Below are positions 35,814-44,752 of a stretch of 60,930 bases of DNA, piece by piece. Source of the DNA: an uncultured Actinomyces sp. (lineage in GTDB: Bacteria; Actinomycetota; Actinomycetes; Actinomycetales; Actinomycetaceae); NCBI GenBank assembly GCA_946998115.1, contig CAMPYB010000005.1, positions 1 through 60,930 of the forward strand, read 5' to 3'. Below the pieces are notes generated by a model. It worked only from the letters and a program-made list of their open reading frames with translations. It was not told the origin of the DNA and did not search any database. The first letter of the stretch is position 1; the number at the start of each line of letters is the position of its first letter. Both the position numbers and the translations under genes were made by a program.

Positions 35814-36914
35814 TCAGCGTCTAAAATTTCTCAATTTATGCGGAATAAATGTAAATATACGACCAATTTTAAAAGCATAACTACTACGTAAAGCGACAAT
35901 TTCGTTTTCTTTTGCTTCATTTATTCTTTTTATTTCATTATTTAAAACATGATTTTCATAATTTAACATTGCAATATAATTTGCAAATATACTTTCAAAT
36001 AATGCTTTCTCGTCAAAAGTGAGTTTTTCAATAAAAATATTTCTTTGCTGTTCATCAAGAATATTATATAAGTTAGTTATATGATAAATCAGTGAATATA
36101 AAATATTTTTATAAACTATATTTTTTTGTTCAACAGTAAATTTTGTTTTTTCAGCTATTTTTTTCACATTCAAAAAAGTTATATAATACCCATACAAATT
36201 TTTGTAAGTTTTAGAAACTGTCATTATGGAATTTTCTCTAACACGTCTATGATATGTTATTTCATTCATAACATTTGCTTTTTTAGCATTAATAAGTGCT
36301 GTAAATACAAATAAATTATCTTCATGCAATATTCCATCATAAAAATATATATTGTTTTCCAACAAAAATTGTCTACGCGCAATTAACAAACAAGCGGATA
36401 CAATATAATCATCATTCTTGTGCATTTTTACTATTAAGTCTTTTCCATTTAAAGCACTATCGTATTTACCTTTGCGCACATATTTATCATGAGTGAAATC
36501 TTTTTGTTCTTCCTCTATACTTTTTTTCTCAAAAAATATATCAGCTGAAGAAAATAAAATATCCAAATGCTGTTTTTCTGCTTTATTGTAAAGCATTTCA
36601 AGAGCTTTTTCGTGCATTTTATCATCGCTGTCTAAAAAACAAATATATTTTCCTTTAGCTTTTTTTATACCAACATTCCTAGCAACTGATAAACCTGCAT
36701 TTTCTTGCTCTACAACCAGTATATTAGTTTTTTCTGCAGCATACTTAGATATAATCTCAGCACTTTTATCCGTCGAGCCATCATTAATGCAAATAACCTC
36801 AAAATTCGTAAAAGTCTGCCTATATAAGCTATCTAAGCACTGTGGCAAATATTTTTCCATATTATATACAGGCACTATCACAGACACGGCTATGCGCTTA
36901 TTACCATTTATCAT
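35814..36914 (-). CDS. family 2 glycosyltransferase
   Basis: This 366-residue cytoplasmic or membrane-associated glycosyltransferase has a GT-A domain: AVSVIVPVYNMEKYLPQCLDS, FEVICINDGSTDKSAEI, GLSVARNVGIKKAKGKYICF and the nucleotide-sugar/metal motif LDSDD near 100. The C-terminal third is helical and ends FKIGRIFTFIPHKLRNF, a tail typical of surface-polysaccharide transferases. Its ATG is seven bases after the stop of the similar upstream gene. The sugar and acceptor are unknown. Confidence 0.87.
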   Translation of the reverse strand: MINGNKRIAVSVIVPVYNMEKYLPQCLDSLYRQTFTNFEVICINDGSTDKSAEIISKYAAEKTNILVVEQENAGLSVARNVGIKKAKGKYICFLDSDDKMHEKALEMLYNKAEKQHLDILFSSADIFFEKKSIEEEQKDFTHDKYVRKGKYDSALNGKDLIVKMHKNDDYIVSACLLIARRQFLLENNIYFYDGILHEDNLFVFTALINAKKANVMNEITYHRRVRENSIMTVSKTYKNLYGYYITFLNVKKIAEKTKFTVEQKNIVYKNILYSLIYHITNLYNILDEQQRNIFIEKLTFDEKALFESIFANYIAMLNYENHVLNNEIKRINEAKENEIVALRSSYAFKIGRIFTFIPHKLRNFRR

Positions 36915-36921
36915 AAATTCA

Positions 36922-38106
36922 TTACCTTATATTTTTTATTTTATTTTTAATTTTACTAGGCATTCTTACAACAGTATTACCTAACTTATAACTAGTTGAA
37001 TTATAGATATCATTTATTCGATTATTTTTTTGCGCAATTATATTATTCTTTTTTGTAATAATATTATCTTTACTTTGTATAACATTATTAGCATGCGTTA
37101 GTTTATCTTCAAGATATTCAACTTGTTCAATAAGTATATTTATTGTTAAATTTTCTTTAGTGTCACCTAGTATTTTTTTCAATAAATCATATTCTCTTTT
37201 ATCATAATAATATTCATCTTCATGACCAATTATATCTAAAGCCAAAAATCCTTTTTCTTTAAGCAATTCACATATATTTATAAATTTTGAAACATGTATT
37301 GAATACAAATGCCATAAGGAAAGTTCTAAAGCCCAATTCACATATGCTCTGCGATATTGTTCATAGATACCGTCGCTTTCGAGTTTATTTTTTAAAAATA
37401 ACAATGCGTGATAAAAACAATCCCATGATTTTTCTCTTGTGCTCGACAAAGATTGCGCAATATTTACTCGTTGGTGAGCAAAAATTTTTGGAACTACTGT
37501 AATCTTATGTGCTTTAACTAAAGCATAAAACACAAAATACATGTCATTAGTAGTTCTCAGCTCTTGGAAACGTATATCTTGTTCGATAATAAATTCACGC
37601 AAGAAAAGTTTGTCCCATGCCCATCCTCTAAAACATCTAAAAATATCATCTTTTATATCAATACTACTGAAAGGTAAAAATTCAGGAATAAATTGTTCTT
37701 TAAAAGCATTCTCACAAGAATAATATTTTTTTTCTCTACTTTCATATAAATCAGCTTTAAAAACACAAATTTGCGCATCGTGTTCTTCAGCTTTCAAATA
37801 TGCTTTTTCTAACATGTCAGGTTCAAAAAAATCATCTGCGTCTAAAAATGATAAATATTTTCCTCTAGATAATTCTATGCCTTTATTTCTAGAATAACCC
37901 GCGCCTGAATTTTCTTGGTCTACAACAAAAATATGATTTAACTTTTTCTCATATTCACGTAAAATATTTATCGAATTATCAGTTGAACCATCATTTATAC
38001 ATATAATTTCAATGTCTTTTAATGTCTGTTTGACTACGCTGTCTAAACATTGCCTCAAATACTGCTCAGCATTATAAACTGGTATTATTACAGATACTTT
38101 TACCAC
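36922..38106 (-). CDS. family 2 glycosyltransferase
   Basis: This 394-residue GT2 enzyme is clearly related to the next gene: VKVSVIIPVYNAEQYLRQCLDS, EIICINDGSTDNSINIL, GAGYSRNKGIELSRGKYLSF and the LDADD metal motif. A C-terminal coiled-coil-like repeat (NVIQSKDNIITKKNNIIAQ, about 345-365) precedes a tail ending NTVVRMPSKIKNKIKNI. The GTG at 38106 lies five bases after AGGA; the longer frame has no ribosome site. It is first of the GT-GT-ugd cluster, perhaps a recent duplication. Confidence 0.87.
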   Translation of the reverse strand: MVKVSVIIPVYNAEQYLRQCLDSVVKQTLKDIEIICINDGSTDNSINILREYEKKLNHIFVVDQENSGAGYSRNKGIELSRGKYLSFLDADDFFEPDMLEKAYLKAEEHDAQICVFKADLYESREKKYYSCENAFKEQFIPEFLPFSSIDIKDDIFRCFRGWAWDKLFLREFIIEQDIRFQELRTTNDMYFVFYALVKAHKITVVPKIFAHQRVNIAQSLSSTREKSWDCFYHALLFLKNKLESDGIYEQYRRAYVNWALELSLWHLYSIHVSKFINICELLKEKGFLALDIIGHEDEYYYDKREYDLLKKILGDTKENLTINILIEQVEYLEDKLTHANNVIQSKDNIITKKNNIIAQKNNRINDIYNSTSYKLGNTVVRMPSKIKNKIKNIR

Positions 38107-38338
38107 TGGTTTCCTCACAAAACAAATACGCATCCAGTATAATTAGATATACATATCATCTTTATTTGATTTTAACATTATATTTCACATTTTAATGCAC
38201 ACCTAATTTAATTACAGTATTTTATGTATCATACGTTTCATTAATATTAATTAGAAAATATGTATTTAATAAAATAAAATCTATAATAATAAAATATAAA
38301 ATTTCACATGCATATCGATTTACATAGAATGAACAAAA

Positions 38339-39922
38339 ATGTTTGAAAAAAAATATATACTGGCATTAGATCAAGGAACTACATCTACCAGGGCAATAAT
38401 TTTCAATCATAATGGCGAAATTGTTTCTAAAAGCCAATTTGAACATAAACAAATTTTTCCACGCCCAGGTTGGGTAGAACACGATCCTTTAGAAATATGG
38501 GAAAACACTAAAAAAGTAATAGGTATAGCACTTTTAGAAGCCGATATTAATAGACACTCACTTGCAGGAGTCGGAATAACTAATCAAAGAGAAACAACTG
38601 TCATATGGAATAAAAATACTGGTATCCCAATCTATAACGCAATAGTTTGGCAAGACACCCGCACACAACAAATATGTGACAAAATGGCTCTAGTTGCTAA
38701 AAAAAATTTTAGTTTAAAACATGAAAATGAAATTTTAAAAAATACTGTTATAAATGAAAATAATTTCTATGAAAAAAATATTAATCGCTTTAAAGACATA
38801 TGCGGACTTCCTCTAGCAACATATTTTAGTGCACCAAAAATTAAATGGATATTAGATAATATTCCTAATGCTAAAAAACAAGCAGAAAAAGGTGAATTAT
38901 ATTTTGGCACAATGGACAGCTGGTTATTATGGAATCTAACTGGAGGAACAAGTGGCGGAGTACATTTTACTGATGTAACTAACGCTTCACGCACAATGTT
39001 GATGAATATAAGAACACTCCAATGGGATGAAAATATTTGTAAAGAATTTGATATACCAATGTCCATGCTTCCTGAAATAAAATCTAGTAGCGAAATTTAT
39101 GGTTATGGCAGAAAGAACGGACTCTTAATAGATACTCCAATAGCTGCAATTTTAGGTGACCAACAAGCTGCTACTTTTGGACAAGCTTGTTTCACAAAAG
39201 GTCAAATGAAAAACACTTATGGTACAGGTTGCTTTATCTTATTAAACACTGGAGAAGAAGTTGTCACGTCTAAAAAAGGACTTTTAACAACTGTTCTATA
39301 CAAATTAGCAGACAGCAAACCAGTATATGCATTAGAAGGTTCAATAGCTGTAACAGGGTCTTTAGTGCAATGGTTAAGAGATAATTTGGGCATAATTAAT
39401 AAAGCTTCAGAAGTCGAAATTTTAGCTAAACAAGTCCCTGATACTGGTGACGTTTATTTTGTACCAGCATTTTCAGGACTTTTCGCTCCGCATTGGAGAC
39501 CAGATGCACGTGGAATTATCGCGGGTTTGACTCGTTTTTCAAATAAATTGCATATAGCTAGAGCGGCTTTAGAATCCACTGCTTTACAAACTTATGAAGT
39601 TATTCAAGCAATGTATAAAGATAGCGGAGTAAAACTAAAACAGCTCAAAGTTGACGGCGCCATGACGTCTAATAATTTATTAATGCAATTTCAAGCAGAT
39701 ATTTTAGATGTAGAAGTTATATGCCCTAAAGTTAGCGAAACAACAGCTTTAGGAGCGGCATATGCAGCTGGGCTCGCTACAGGTTTTTGGGCAAACACTG
39801 AGCAAGTAAGCCAAAATTGGCAGATGGGAAAAAGCTGGAATCCAAGCATGAGCGAAGAGGATCGCTCAGAAAAAATTTCTTCATGGAAAAAGGCAATATC
39901 AAAATCTTTAAGTTGGACTTAA
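38339..39922 (+). CDS. glpK: glycerol kinase
   Basis: GlpK phosphorylates glycerol with ATP. The 527-residue protein has the FGGY-kinase pattern: YILALDQGTTSTRAIIFNHNG at the N-terminus, GITNQRETTVIWN, NAIVWQDTR, LGDQQAATFGQACF, and MKNTYGTGCFILLNTG. The C-terminal half has DVYFVPAFSGLFAPHWRPDARG and LKVDGAMTSNNLLMQFQADIL. A stretch near 120-155 (KKNFSLKHENEILKN) is longer and more Lys/Asn-rich than usual. No glycerol facilitator or glycerol-3-phosphate oxidase is nearby. No good ribosome site is seen before the ATG. Confidence 0.96.
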   Translation: MFEKKYILALDQGTTSTRAIIFNHNGEIVSKSQFEHKQIFPRPGWVEHDPLEIWENTKKVIGIALLEADINRHSLAGVGITNQRETTVIWNKNTGIPIYNAIVWQDTRTQQICDKMALVAKKNFSLKHENEILKNTVINENNFYEKNINRFKDICGLPLATYFSAPKIKWILDNIPNAKKQAEKGELYFGTMDSWLLWNLTGGTSGGVHFTDVTNASRTMLMNIRTLQWDENICKEFDIPMSMLPEIKSSSEIYGYGRKNGLLIDTPIAAILGDQQAATFGQACFTKGQMKNTYGTGCFILLNTGEEVVTSKKGLLTTVLYKLADSKPVYALEGSIAVTGSLVQWLRDNLGIINKASEVEILAKQVPDTGDVYFVPAFSGLFAPHWRPDARGIIAGLTRFSNKLHIARAALESTALQTYEVIQAMYKDSGVKLKQLKVDGAMTSNNLLMQFQADILDVEVICPKVSETTALGAAYAAGLATGFWANTEQVSQNWQMGKSWNPSMSEEDRSEKISSWKKAISKSLSWT

Positions 39923-39980
39923 AAAAGCCGTACATATACAATAGGTAATGGAAAATTTTTTCCACTTGTACAGTCGGAAT

Positions 39981-40010
39981 ATGGGAGTTTTACGCTCCCA
40001 TTTTCTTTTA
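39981..40010 (+). terminator. terminator after glpK
   Basis: A 7-bp stem ATGGGAG/CTCCCAT with a seven-base loop is followed by TTTTCTTTT. It is a classical Rho-independent terminator. Confidence 0.85.
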
Positions 40011-40167
40011 ATTTTTTATAAAAAATGGCTTTCAAGAACATATTTTATAAGTAATATATTTATTTACTATTGACGCATTATCTGCTTATTACAGATGCTA
40101 TATGCATAGTGTTTTTTAGAAAAATTTTCCAAAAAAATTTCGTTTTTTTATTAAAATTAACGATATT

Positions 40168-40197
40168 TTCACTAAATATTTATATTTACTCTAGAAT
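40168..40197 (+). promoter_or_regulatory. promoter of lysS
   Basis: TTCACT (40168-40173) and TAGAAT (40192-40197) are separated by 18 bases, about 38 bases before the GTG start. The remaining part of the gap from the glpK terminator is AT-rich with no T-box or other leader seen. Confidence 0.5.
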
Positions 40198-40234
40198 AGT
40201 AGACGTATAGTAAAGAACATGTGAAAGGTAAAAA

Positions 40235-41767
40235 GTGAACTCAGATAATGATTTGCGACAAGTAGATGACACACCTGAGCAGTTAAGAATACGTGCTGAG
40301 AAACGTCAAACAATGCTCGATCGCGGAATTGACCCCTACCCTGTTATTTTACCTATAACATCAAATATTAAACAGGTTCGCCAGAAACATGAAGGACTTG
40401 AAGCTGACCAACAAACATCAGATATTGTGGGTCTTGCAGGGCGTGTTGTTTTCTTACGCAACACAGGAAAGTTATGTTTTGTAACTCTTCAAGATGGTGA
40501 AGGAAATAAACTTCAAGCGATGTTTTCGGTCGGAGAAATCGGCCCTGAATCGCTATCTGATTTTAAAGCAATGGTAGATTTAGGTGATCACTTATTCGTA
40601 CATGGTAGAGTTATTGCTTCAAAACGTGGCGAGTTATCAGTATTTGTTTCAAAATGGCAATTGGCTGCAAAAGCACTTAGACCTCTTCCTAAAACCTATG
40701 TAAATGATAAAGGCGAAATGACTTCTTTATCTGAAGAAAGTCGCGTACGCCGTCGCCATTTAGATTTAATTATGCGTGAAGATGCACGTAAAATGGTTCG
40801 CGAACGTTCAGCAGTTGTACGCTCTATACGCGAATATTTCCACAGCAAAGGTTTCATAGAAATTGAAACACCAATGTTACAAATTTTACATGGTGGAGCT
40901 TCAGCTCGTCCTTTTGTAACACATATGAACGCTTTCGACACTGATTTGTATTTGCGTATAGCACCAGAGCTTTATTTGAAACGCGCAGTTATTGGTGGAA
41001 TAGATAAAGTTTTTGAGATTAATCGTAATTTCCGAAACGAAGGTGCTGATTCTTCACATTCACCTGAATTCTCGATGCTTGAAGCATATGAAGCTTATGG
41101 CAATTACGACACTGTCGCAGAAATTACAACTAGTTTTATTAAAAAAGTTGCTCGAGATGTTTACGGTAGTGAAATTGTAACATTGCATGATGGCACTAAA
41201 TATGATTTCAGCGGACAGTGGCAGCAATTGAGTTTATATGACTCTTTATCTGAAGCTGTAGGGGAAAATATAACACCTGAAACAAGTGAAGATACATTGC
41301 GCTCGTTAGCTAAAAAATTTGACATCGATATACCTGATCATGCTTTACCAGGTAAAATCGTTGAAGAACTTTGGGAAGAATTAGTTGGACACAAGCTTTA
41401 TAAACCGACTTTTGTACGCGATTTCCCAGTTGATACTTCTCCACTTACTAGAGATCATCGTAGCAAAAAAGGCGTCGTTGAAAAATGGGACTTGTATGTA
41501 CGTGGTTTTGAGCTAGCAACAGGCTATTCAGAACTTGTTGATCCTGTAATCCAACGTGAGCGTTTTGAATCACAAGCTCTAGCAGCTGCTAAAGGAGATC
41601 CGGAAGCAATGGTTTTGGATGAGGATTTCTTGGAAGCTATGGAACAAGGAATGCCACCTGCTGGAGGTATGGGCATGGGACTCGACCGTTTACTCATGGC
41701 ACTTACTGGACTCGGCATTAGAGAAACTATTACTTTCCCACTTGTGAAACGTGAAACAAAAAATTAA
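40235..41767 (+). CDS. lysS: lysyl-tRNA synthetase, class II
   Basis: This 510-residue LysRS has an N-terminal OB-fold anticodon-binding domain (residues 55-170) and a class II catalytic core. Class II motifs are visible: FHSKGFIEIETPML (motif 1), FEINRNFRNEGADSSHSPEFSM (motif 2) and GGMGMGLDRLLMAL (motif 3, near 485). The insert around FVRDFPVDTSPLTRDHR is typical. The GTG start at 40235 lies behind AAAGG. In actinobacteria lysS often lies near the pantothenate genes, as here. Confidence 0.97.
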   Translation: MNSDNDLRQVDDTPEQLRIRAEKRQTMLDRGIDPYPVILPITSNIKQVRQKHEGLEADQQTSDIVGLAGRVVFLRNTGKLCFVTLQDGEGNKLQAMFSVGEIGPESLSDFKAMVDLGDHLFVHGRVIASKRGELSVFVSKWQLAAKALRPLPKTYVNDKGEMTSLSEESRVRRRHLDLIMREDARKMVRERSAVVRSIREYFHSKGFIEIETPMLQILHGGASARPFVTHMNAFDTDLYLRIAPELYLKRAVIGGIDKVFEINRNFRNEGADSSHSPEFSMLEAYEAYGNYDTVAEITTSFIKKVARDVYGSEIVTLHDGTKYDFSGQWQQLSLYDSLSEAVGENITPETSEDTLRSLAKKFDIDIPDHALPGKIVEELWEELVGHKLYKPTFVRDFPVDTSPLTRDHRSKKGVVEKWDLYVRGFELATGYSELVDPVIQRERFESQALAAAKGDPEAMVLDEDFLEAMEQGMPPAGGMGMGLDRLLMALTGLGIRETITFPLVKRETKN

Positions 41768-41795
41768 CATTCGATTGATAGATTGAACATTTTAT

Positions 41796-41841
41796 AAAGC
41801 CTTGCTTTCTGAAAATAGTTTTGAAAGCTTGGCTTTATTTT
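41796..41841 (+). terminator. terminator after lysS
   Basis: A 14-bp near-perfect stem (AAAGCCTTGCTTTC with its complement) and a T-rich run starting at 41837. The loop is 13 bases. Confidence 0.85.
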
Positions 41842-41940
41842 TATATAAATTTATAGAATCATCTCAATAAATCAAAAACAATAAATGCAGAAAAATATAT
41901 CACGTATAAAAATGCTCTGAAAATACATCAGCAACATTTG

Positions 41941-42732
41941 TTAAACAGTTTGTTCATATATAAAACAAAATGTTAATATTATTATGATTACTCCACTTAT
42001 TCGATCGACTAGTTTAGCGTATTTTTCGCTCATAAAATATTTTCGCAAATAATTTGTGCATATGACCATTAAGAAAAATGATAATATTCCAAAAAACATG
42101 TGAATTATTCCAAGTGAAGCTCCCATAAAGATCTTATTTACTCCTTTTGCCATAAAATTAGGGAAAATAAGCAAAAAAGTAAATCCCACTTTAGGATTTA
42201 ACATATCGCACAAAAATCCTTGTGTAAAATGTTTAATATATTGTTTTTTTGATATTTTTGTTGCACTAGATTTCAAATATGAACCACTTGAAATCAAATA
42301 CATATTTTTATTCTCAGTATTATTTTCTCGACTTTCTAATGCGAAATCATTATTGCTTTTAATATTAGTTTTATTTGCAATATATTTTTTATTCCTAGTT
42401 ATTTTATATATTATTGGATAAATTGTTTTTTCTTTCCAATTTGGATATGAAGCTAAGAAAAAATTGCATCCTATATAAAACATGTAAACTATTCCTACTA
42501 TTTTCAACATATCAAATACTATAGGATGAAAAGTAATCAGTGTTTGCATGCCTGTAACAGCAATCATTGCCCAAGCGAATATTCCAATCTGAACTCCTAT
42601 GGCTGCAACTAGCGCTAATTTTCTGGGTTGCAAGATTGCTGCACGTAGCATAAAAGTAAAATCTATTCCTGGTATCATTGTGAATATGATTGAAACTACA
42701 GTAAATTTAAGCAATGCTTCTGTATAAGTCAT
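41941..42732 (-). CDS. LysE/RhtB-family amino acid exporter with insertion
   Basis: This 263-residue membrane protein starts TEALLKFTVVSIIFTMIPGIDFTFMLRA, the RhtB/LysE signature. It then has RKLALVAAIGVQIGIFAWAMIAV and, later, FLCDMLNPKVGFTFLLIFPNF. It has about six membrane helices. A polar Asn/Lys/Ser-rich insertion of about 55 residues (residues 110-165) enlarges the cytoplasmic loop between helices 3 and 4. It exports amino acids or related small molecules; the substrate is unknown. The ATG has no strong ribosome site. Confidence 0.82.
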   Translation of the reverse strand: MTYTEALLKFTVVSIIFTMIPGIDFTFMLRAAILQPRKLALVAAIGVQIGIFAWAMIAVTGMQTLITFHPIVFDMLKIVGIVYMFYIGCNFFLASYPNWKEKTIYPIIYKITRNKKYIANKTNIKSNNDFALESRENNTENKNMYLISSGSYLKSSATKISKKQYIKHFTQGFLCDMLNPKVGFTFLLIFPNFMAKGVNKIFMGASLGIIHMFFGILSFFLMVICTNYLRKYFMSEKYAKLVDRISGVIIIILTFCFIYEQTV

Positions 42733-42986
42733 TTACTTTATCCATCCGTAACCTGTTGAAACATAATTAAGTATAATTCAGCATTTTACTTATTCAATCA
42801 AGCATATATTACATATATTTTGAAATATGCGTTATATTTGTCACAACATAATTTATTTACTTTCACTATATAAACTTTTTATTCACGCCTATATAAGCGC
42901 ATATTTTGTTTATATTTATATAATCATTTAGTTTTACAAAACCAACTTAAAAGCATAATAAATAAAGCACGTTTATTATATGACAA

Positions 42987-43811
42987 TTATCCCACGAGTA
43001 AATTATCAATCAATCTAGTACCTTCAACTTTAGCTGCACAAATAATCAATTTTTGTTCACTATTATTTGCAGGTAAGAAAGTGTAAGGATCTACTATTGC
43101 GAAATAATCTAAATCAATTCCTTTAGTTTCTTCAAGTTTTTTTGAATAGATTTCCTGAACTTGTTTGATTTCCATTCCCCATAACAAGTTATCTCTAGCA
43201 CCTTCTAAAGATTTATAAATTTGTAGAGCTAAAATTTTACCAGCATCAGATAAATATGCATTACGACTAGAAAGAGCTAAACCTTTCTCATTTCTTTTAA
43301 TTGGAACAGCACAAATTTGCACGCTCATATCCAAATCCTCAACCATATTCCTTATAACAGCAAGTTGTTGTGCATCTTTTTGTCCGAAAAAAGCATAATT
43401 TGGCTTAACTAAATTGAACATTTTACATACAATTTGACATACACCGTCAAAATGACCAGGACGAGTACTACCTTCATAAACTTGTGATAAAGCACCAACC
43501 TTCAAACTAATTTGACGCGTATCAGAATACATTTGTTGAACACTCGGAGCGAAAACAATATCTACTCCATTAGATTCACATATTTGAAGATCAGCATCTA
43601 ATTTTCTTGGGTAACTGTTATAATCCTCATTAATTCCAAACTGCAAAGGGTTTACAAAAATTGAAACGATAACTTGCTCTGCCTTATTTTTAGCCGCTTT
43701 GATTAACTCAATATGGCCTTCATGCAATGCACCCATTGTCATGACAAGAGATATTTCTTTACTCCTATCAATGATTTTACGTAATTCACTTTTTGTTTCA
43801 ACAACTATCAT
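42987..43811 (-). CDS. panC: pantothenate synthetase
   Basis: PanC condenses pantoate and beta-alanine with ATP. The 274-residue protein carries the ATP-binding LVMTMGALHEGHIELIKAAK (HIGH-like, near 25-44), IFVNPLQFG, YEGSTRPGHFDGVCQIV, NYAFFGQKDAQQLAVI and the KMSKS-like LALSSRNAYLS. The start ATG is 27 bases after the DUF2520 gene, so they are in one operon. No panB, panD or panE is visible in the window. Confidence 0.96.
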   Translation of the reverse strand: MIVVETKSELRKIIDRSKEISLVMTMGALHEGHIELIKAAKNKAEQVIVSIFVNPLQFGINEDYNSYPRKLDADLQICESNGVDIVFAPSVQQMYSDTRQISLKVGALSQVYEGSTRPGHFDGVCQIVCKMFNLVKPNYAFFGQKDAQQLAVIRNMVEDLDMSVQICAVPIKRNEKGLALSSRNAYLSDAGKILALQIYKSLEGARDNLLWGMEIKQVQEIYSKKLEETKGIDLDYFAIVDPYTFLPANNSEQKLIICAAKVEGTRLIDNLLVG

Positions 43812-43837
43812 TTTCTTTCAGACTCACCTTCACATTA

Positions 43838-44752
43838 TTAAACTGAATAACACTTAATTATTTCACAAATACTATCAAAAGTTTCCTGCGTAATAATTTT
43901 CTCTCTCAAACATTGTGTAGCTGAGCTCTCCACAAGTTTCATATATAAATCAAGTAAATCGCTTCTATTTATATTAGCTATAGATTGAATATGTTTTTCT
44001 ATAGTTTGTACATCTGAACGTACAACAGGACCACTTATACCTCCAGCTCGCTCAGATAAAGCTCTATCTAGTGCCGCTTGGAAAAGAGGTTTCACAATTA
44101 ATTCAGGATTTTCAACACCGACTATGTCTAACATTTCCAAACTCTGACTCATTATCAAAGCCATATGATTGGCTCCATGTGATAAAGCCGCATGATAAAG
44201 TCCTTTATATTCACTGTCAACAATTATAGGATTACCACCCATTTCAACAACTAAAGCCTGCGCTAATGGCAACATCATTTTATTACAATCAATAGCAAAA
44301 CTGGCTTTTTTAAGTTTAGAAACATCTAAACTTGTACCTGTAAAAGTCATAATCGGATGAATACACATACCAATGGCGTTCTTTACTCCAGCAAAAACTT
44401 CCATACCACACCTGCCACTAGTGTGAATAAGTATTTGATTATCTTTAAAAACATTATTATCAGCAAGATTTTGAATTGTAGGATAGAGTGCATCATCAGG
44501 TATCGTGAAAAATACTATTTCACTTTTTTCAATTACTTCTTCTATGGAGCAAATTTCTACTCCATTCAAAATAGCATTGACTCTTTCAATATTATTATCG
44601 TTATTTGTATAAACGGCAGTTATTTCATTGCCACATTCACGTAAAAGTGAAGCTAATACTAGCCCTACTTTTCCAGCACCAATTATACCGATCTTAAAAT
44701 GTAGATGCGTATTTGAATTTAAATTTTTCACTGATAAACTCTCTTCATCCAT
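43838..44752 (-). CDS. Rossmann-fold / DUF2520 oxidoreductase-like protein
   Basis: This 304-residue protein has an N-terminal NAD(P)-binding domain (FKIGIIGAGKVGLVLASLLR, residues 19-38) and a C-terminal DUF2520 domain with GMCIHPIMTFTG, LYHAALSHGANHMALIM and ERAGGISGPVVRSD. The fold resembles ketopantoate and pyrroline-carboxylate reductases. Because it is directly upstream of panC, it is a candidate NADPH-dependent ketopantoate reductase or a regulator of pantothenate synthesis. This is inferred from context; the family is not assigned a firm function. The start overlaps the previous gene by 25 bases; a GTG slightly inside is an alternative. Confidence 0.82.
   Translation of the reverse strand: MDEESLSVKNLNSNTHLHFKIGIIGAGKVGLVLASLLRECGNEITAVYTNNDNNIERVNAILNGVEICSIEEVIEKSEIVFFTIPDDALYPTIQNLADNNVFKDNQILIHTSGRCGMEVFAGVKNAIGMCIHPIMTFTGTSLDVSKLKKASFAIDCNKMMLPLAQALVVEMGGNPIIVDSEYKGLYHAALSHGANHMALIMSQSLEMLDIVGVENPELIVKPLFQAALDRALSERAGGISGPVVRSDVQTIEKHIQSIANINRSDLLDLYMKLVESSATQCLREKIITQETFDSICEIIKCYSV

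Noticed and set aside
39923..40234. T-box leader before lysS
   Set aside because: No T-box sequence or specifier hairpin is visible; only the glpK terminator and a promoter.
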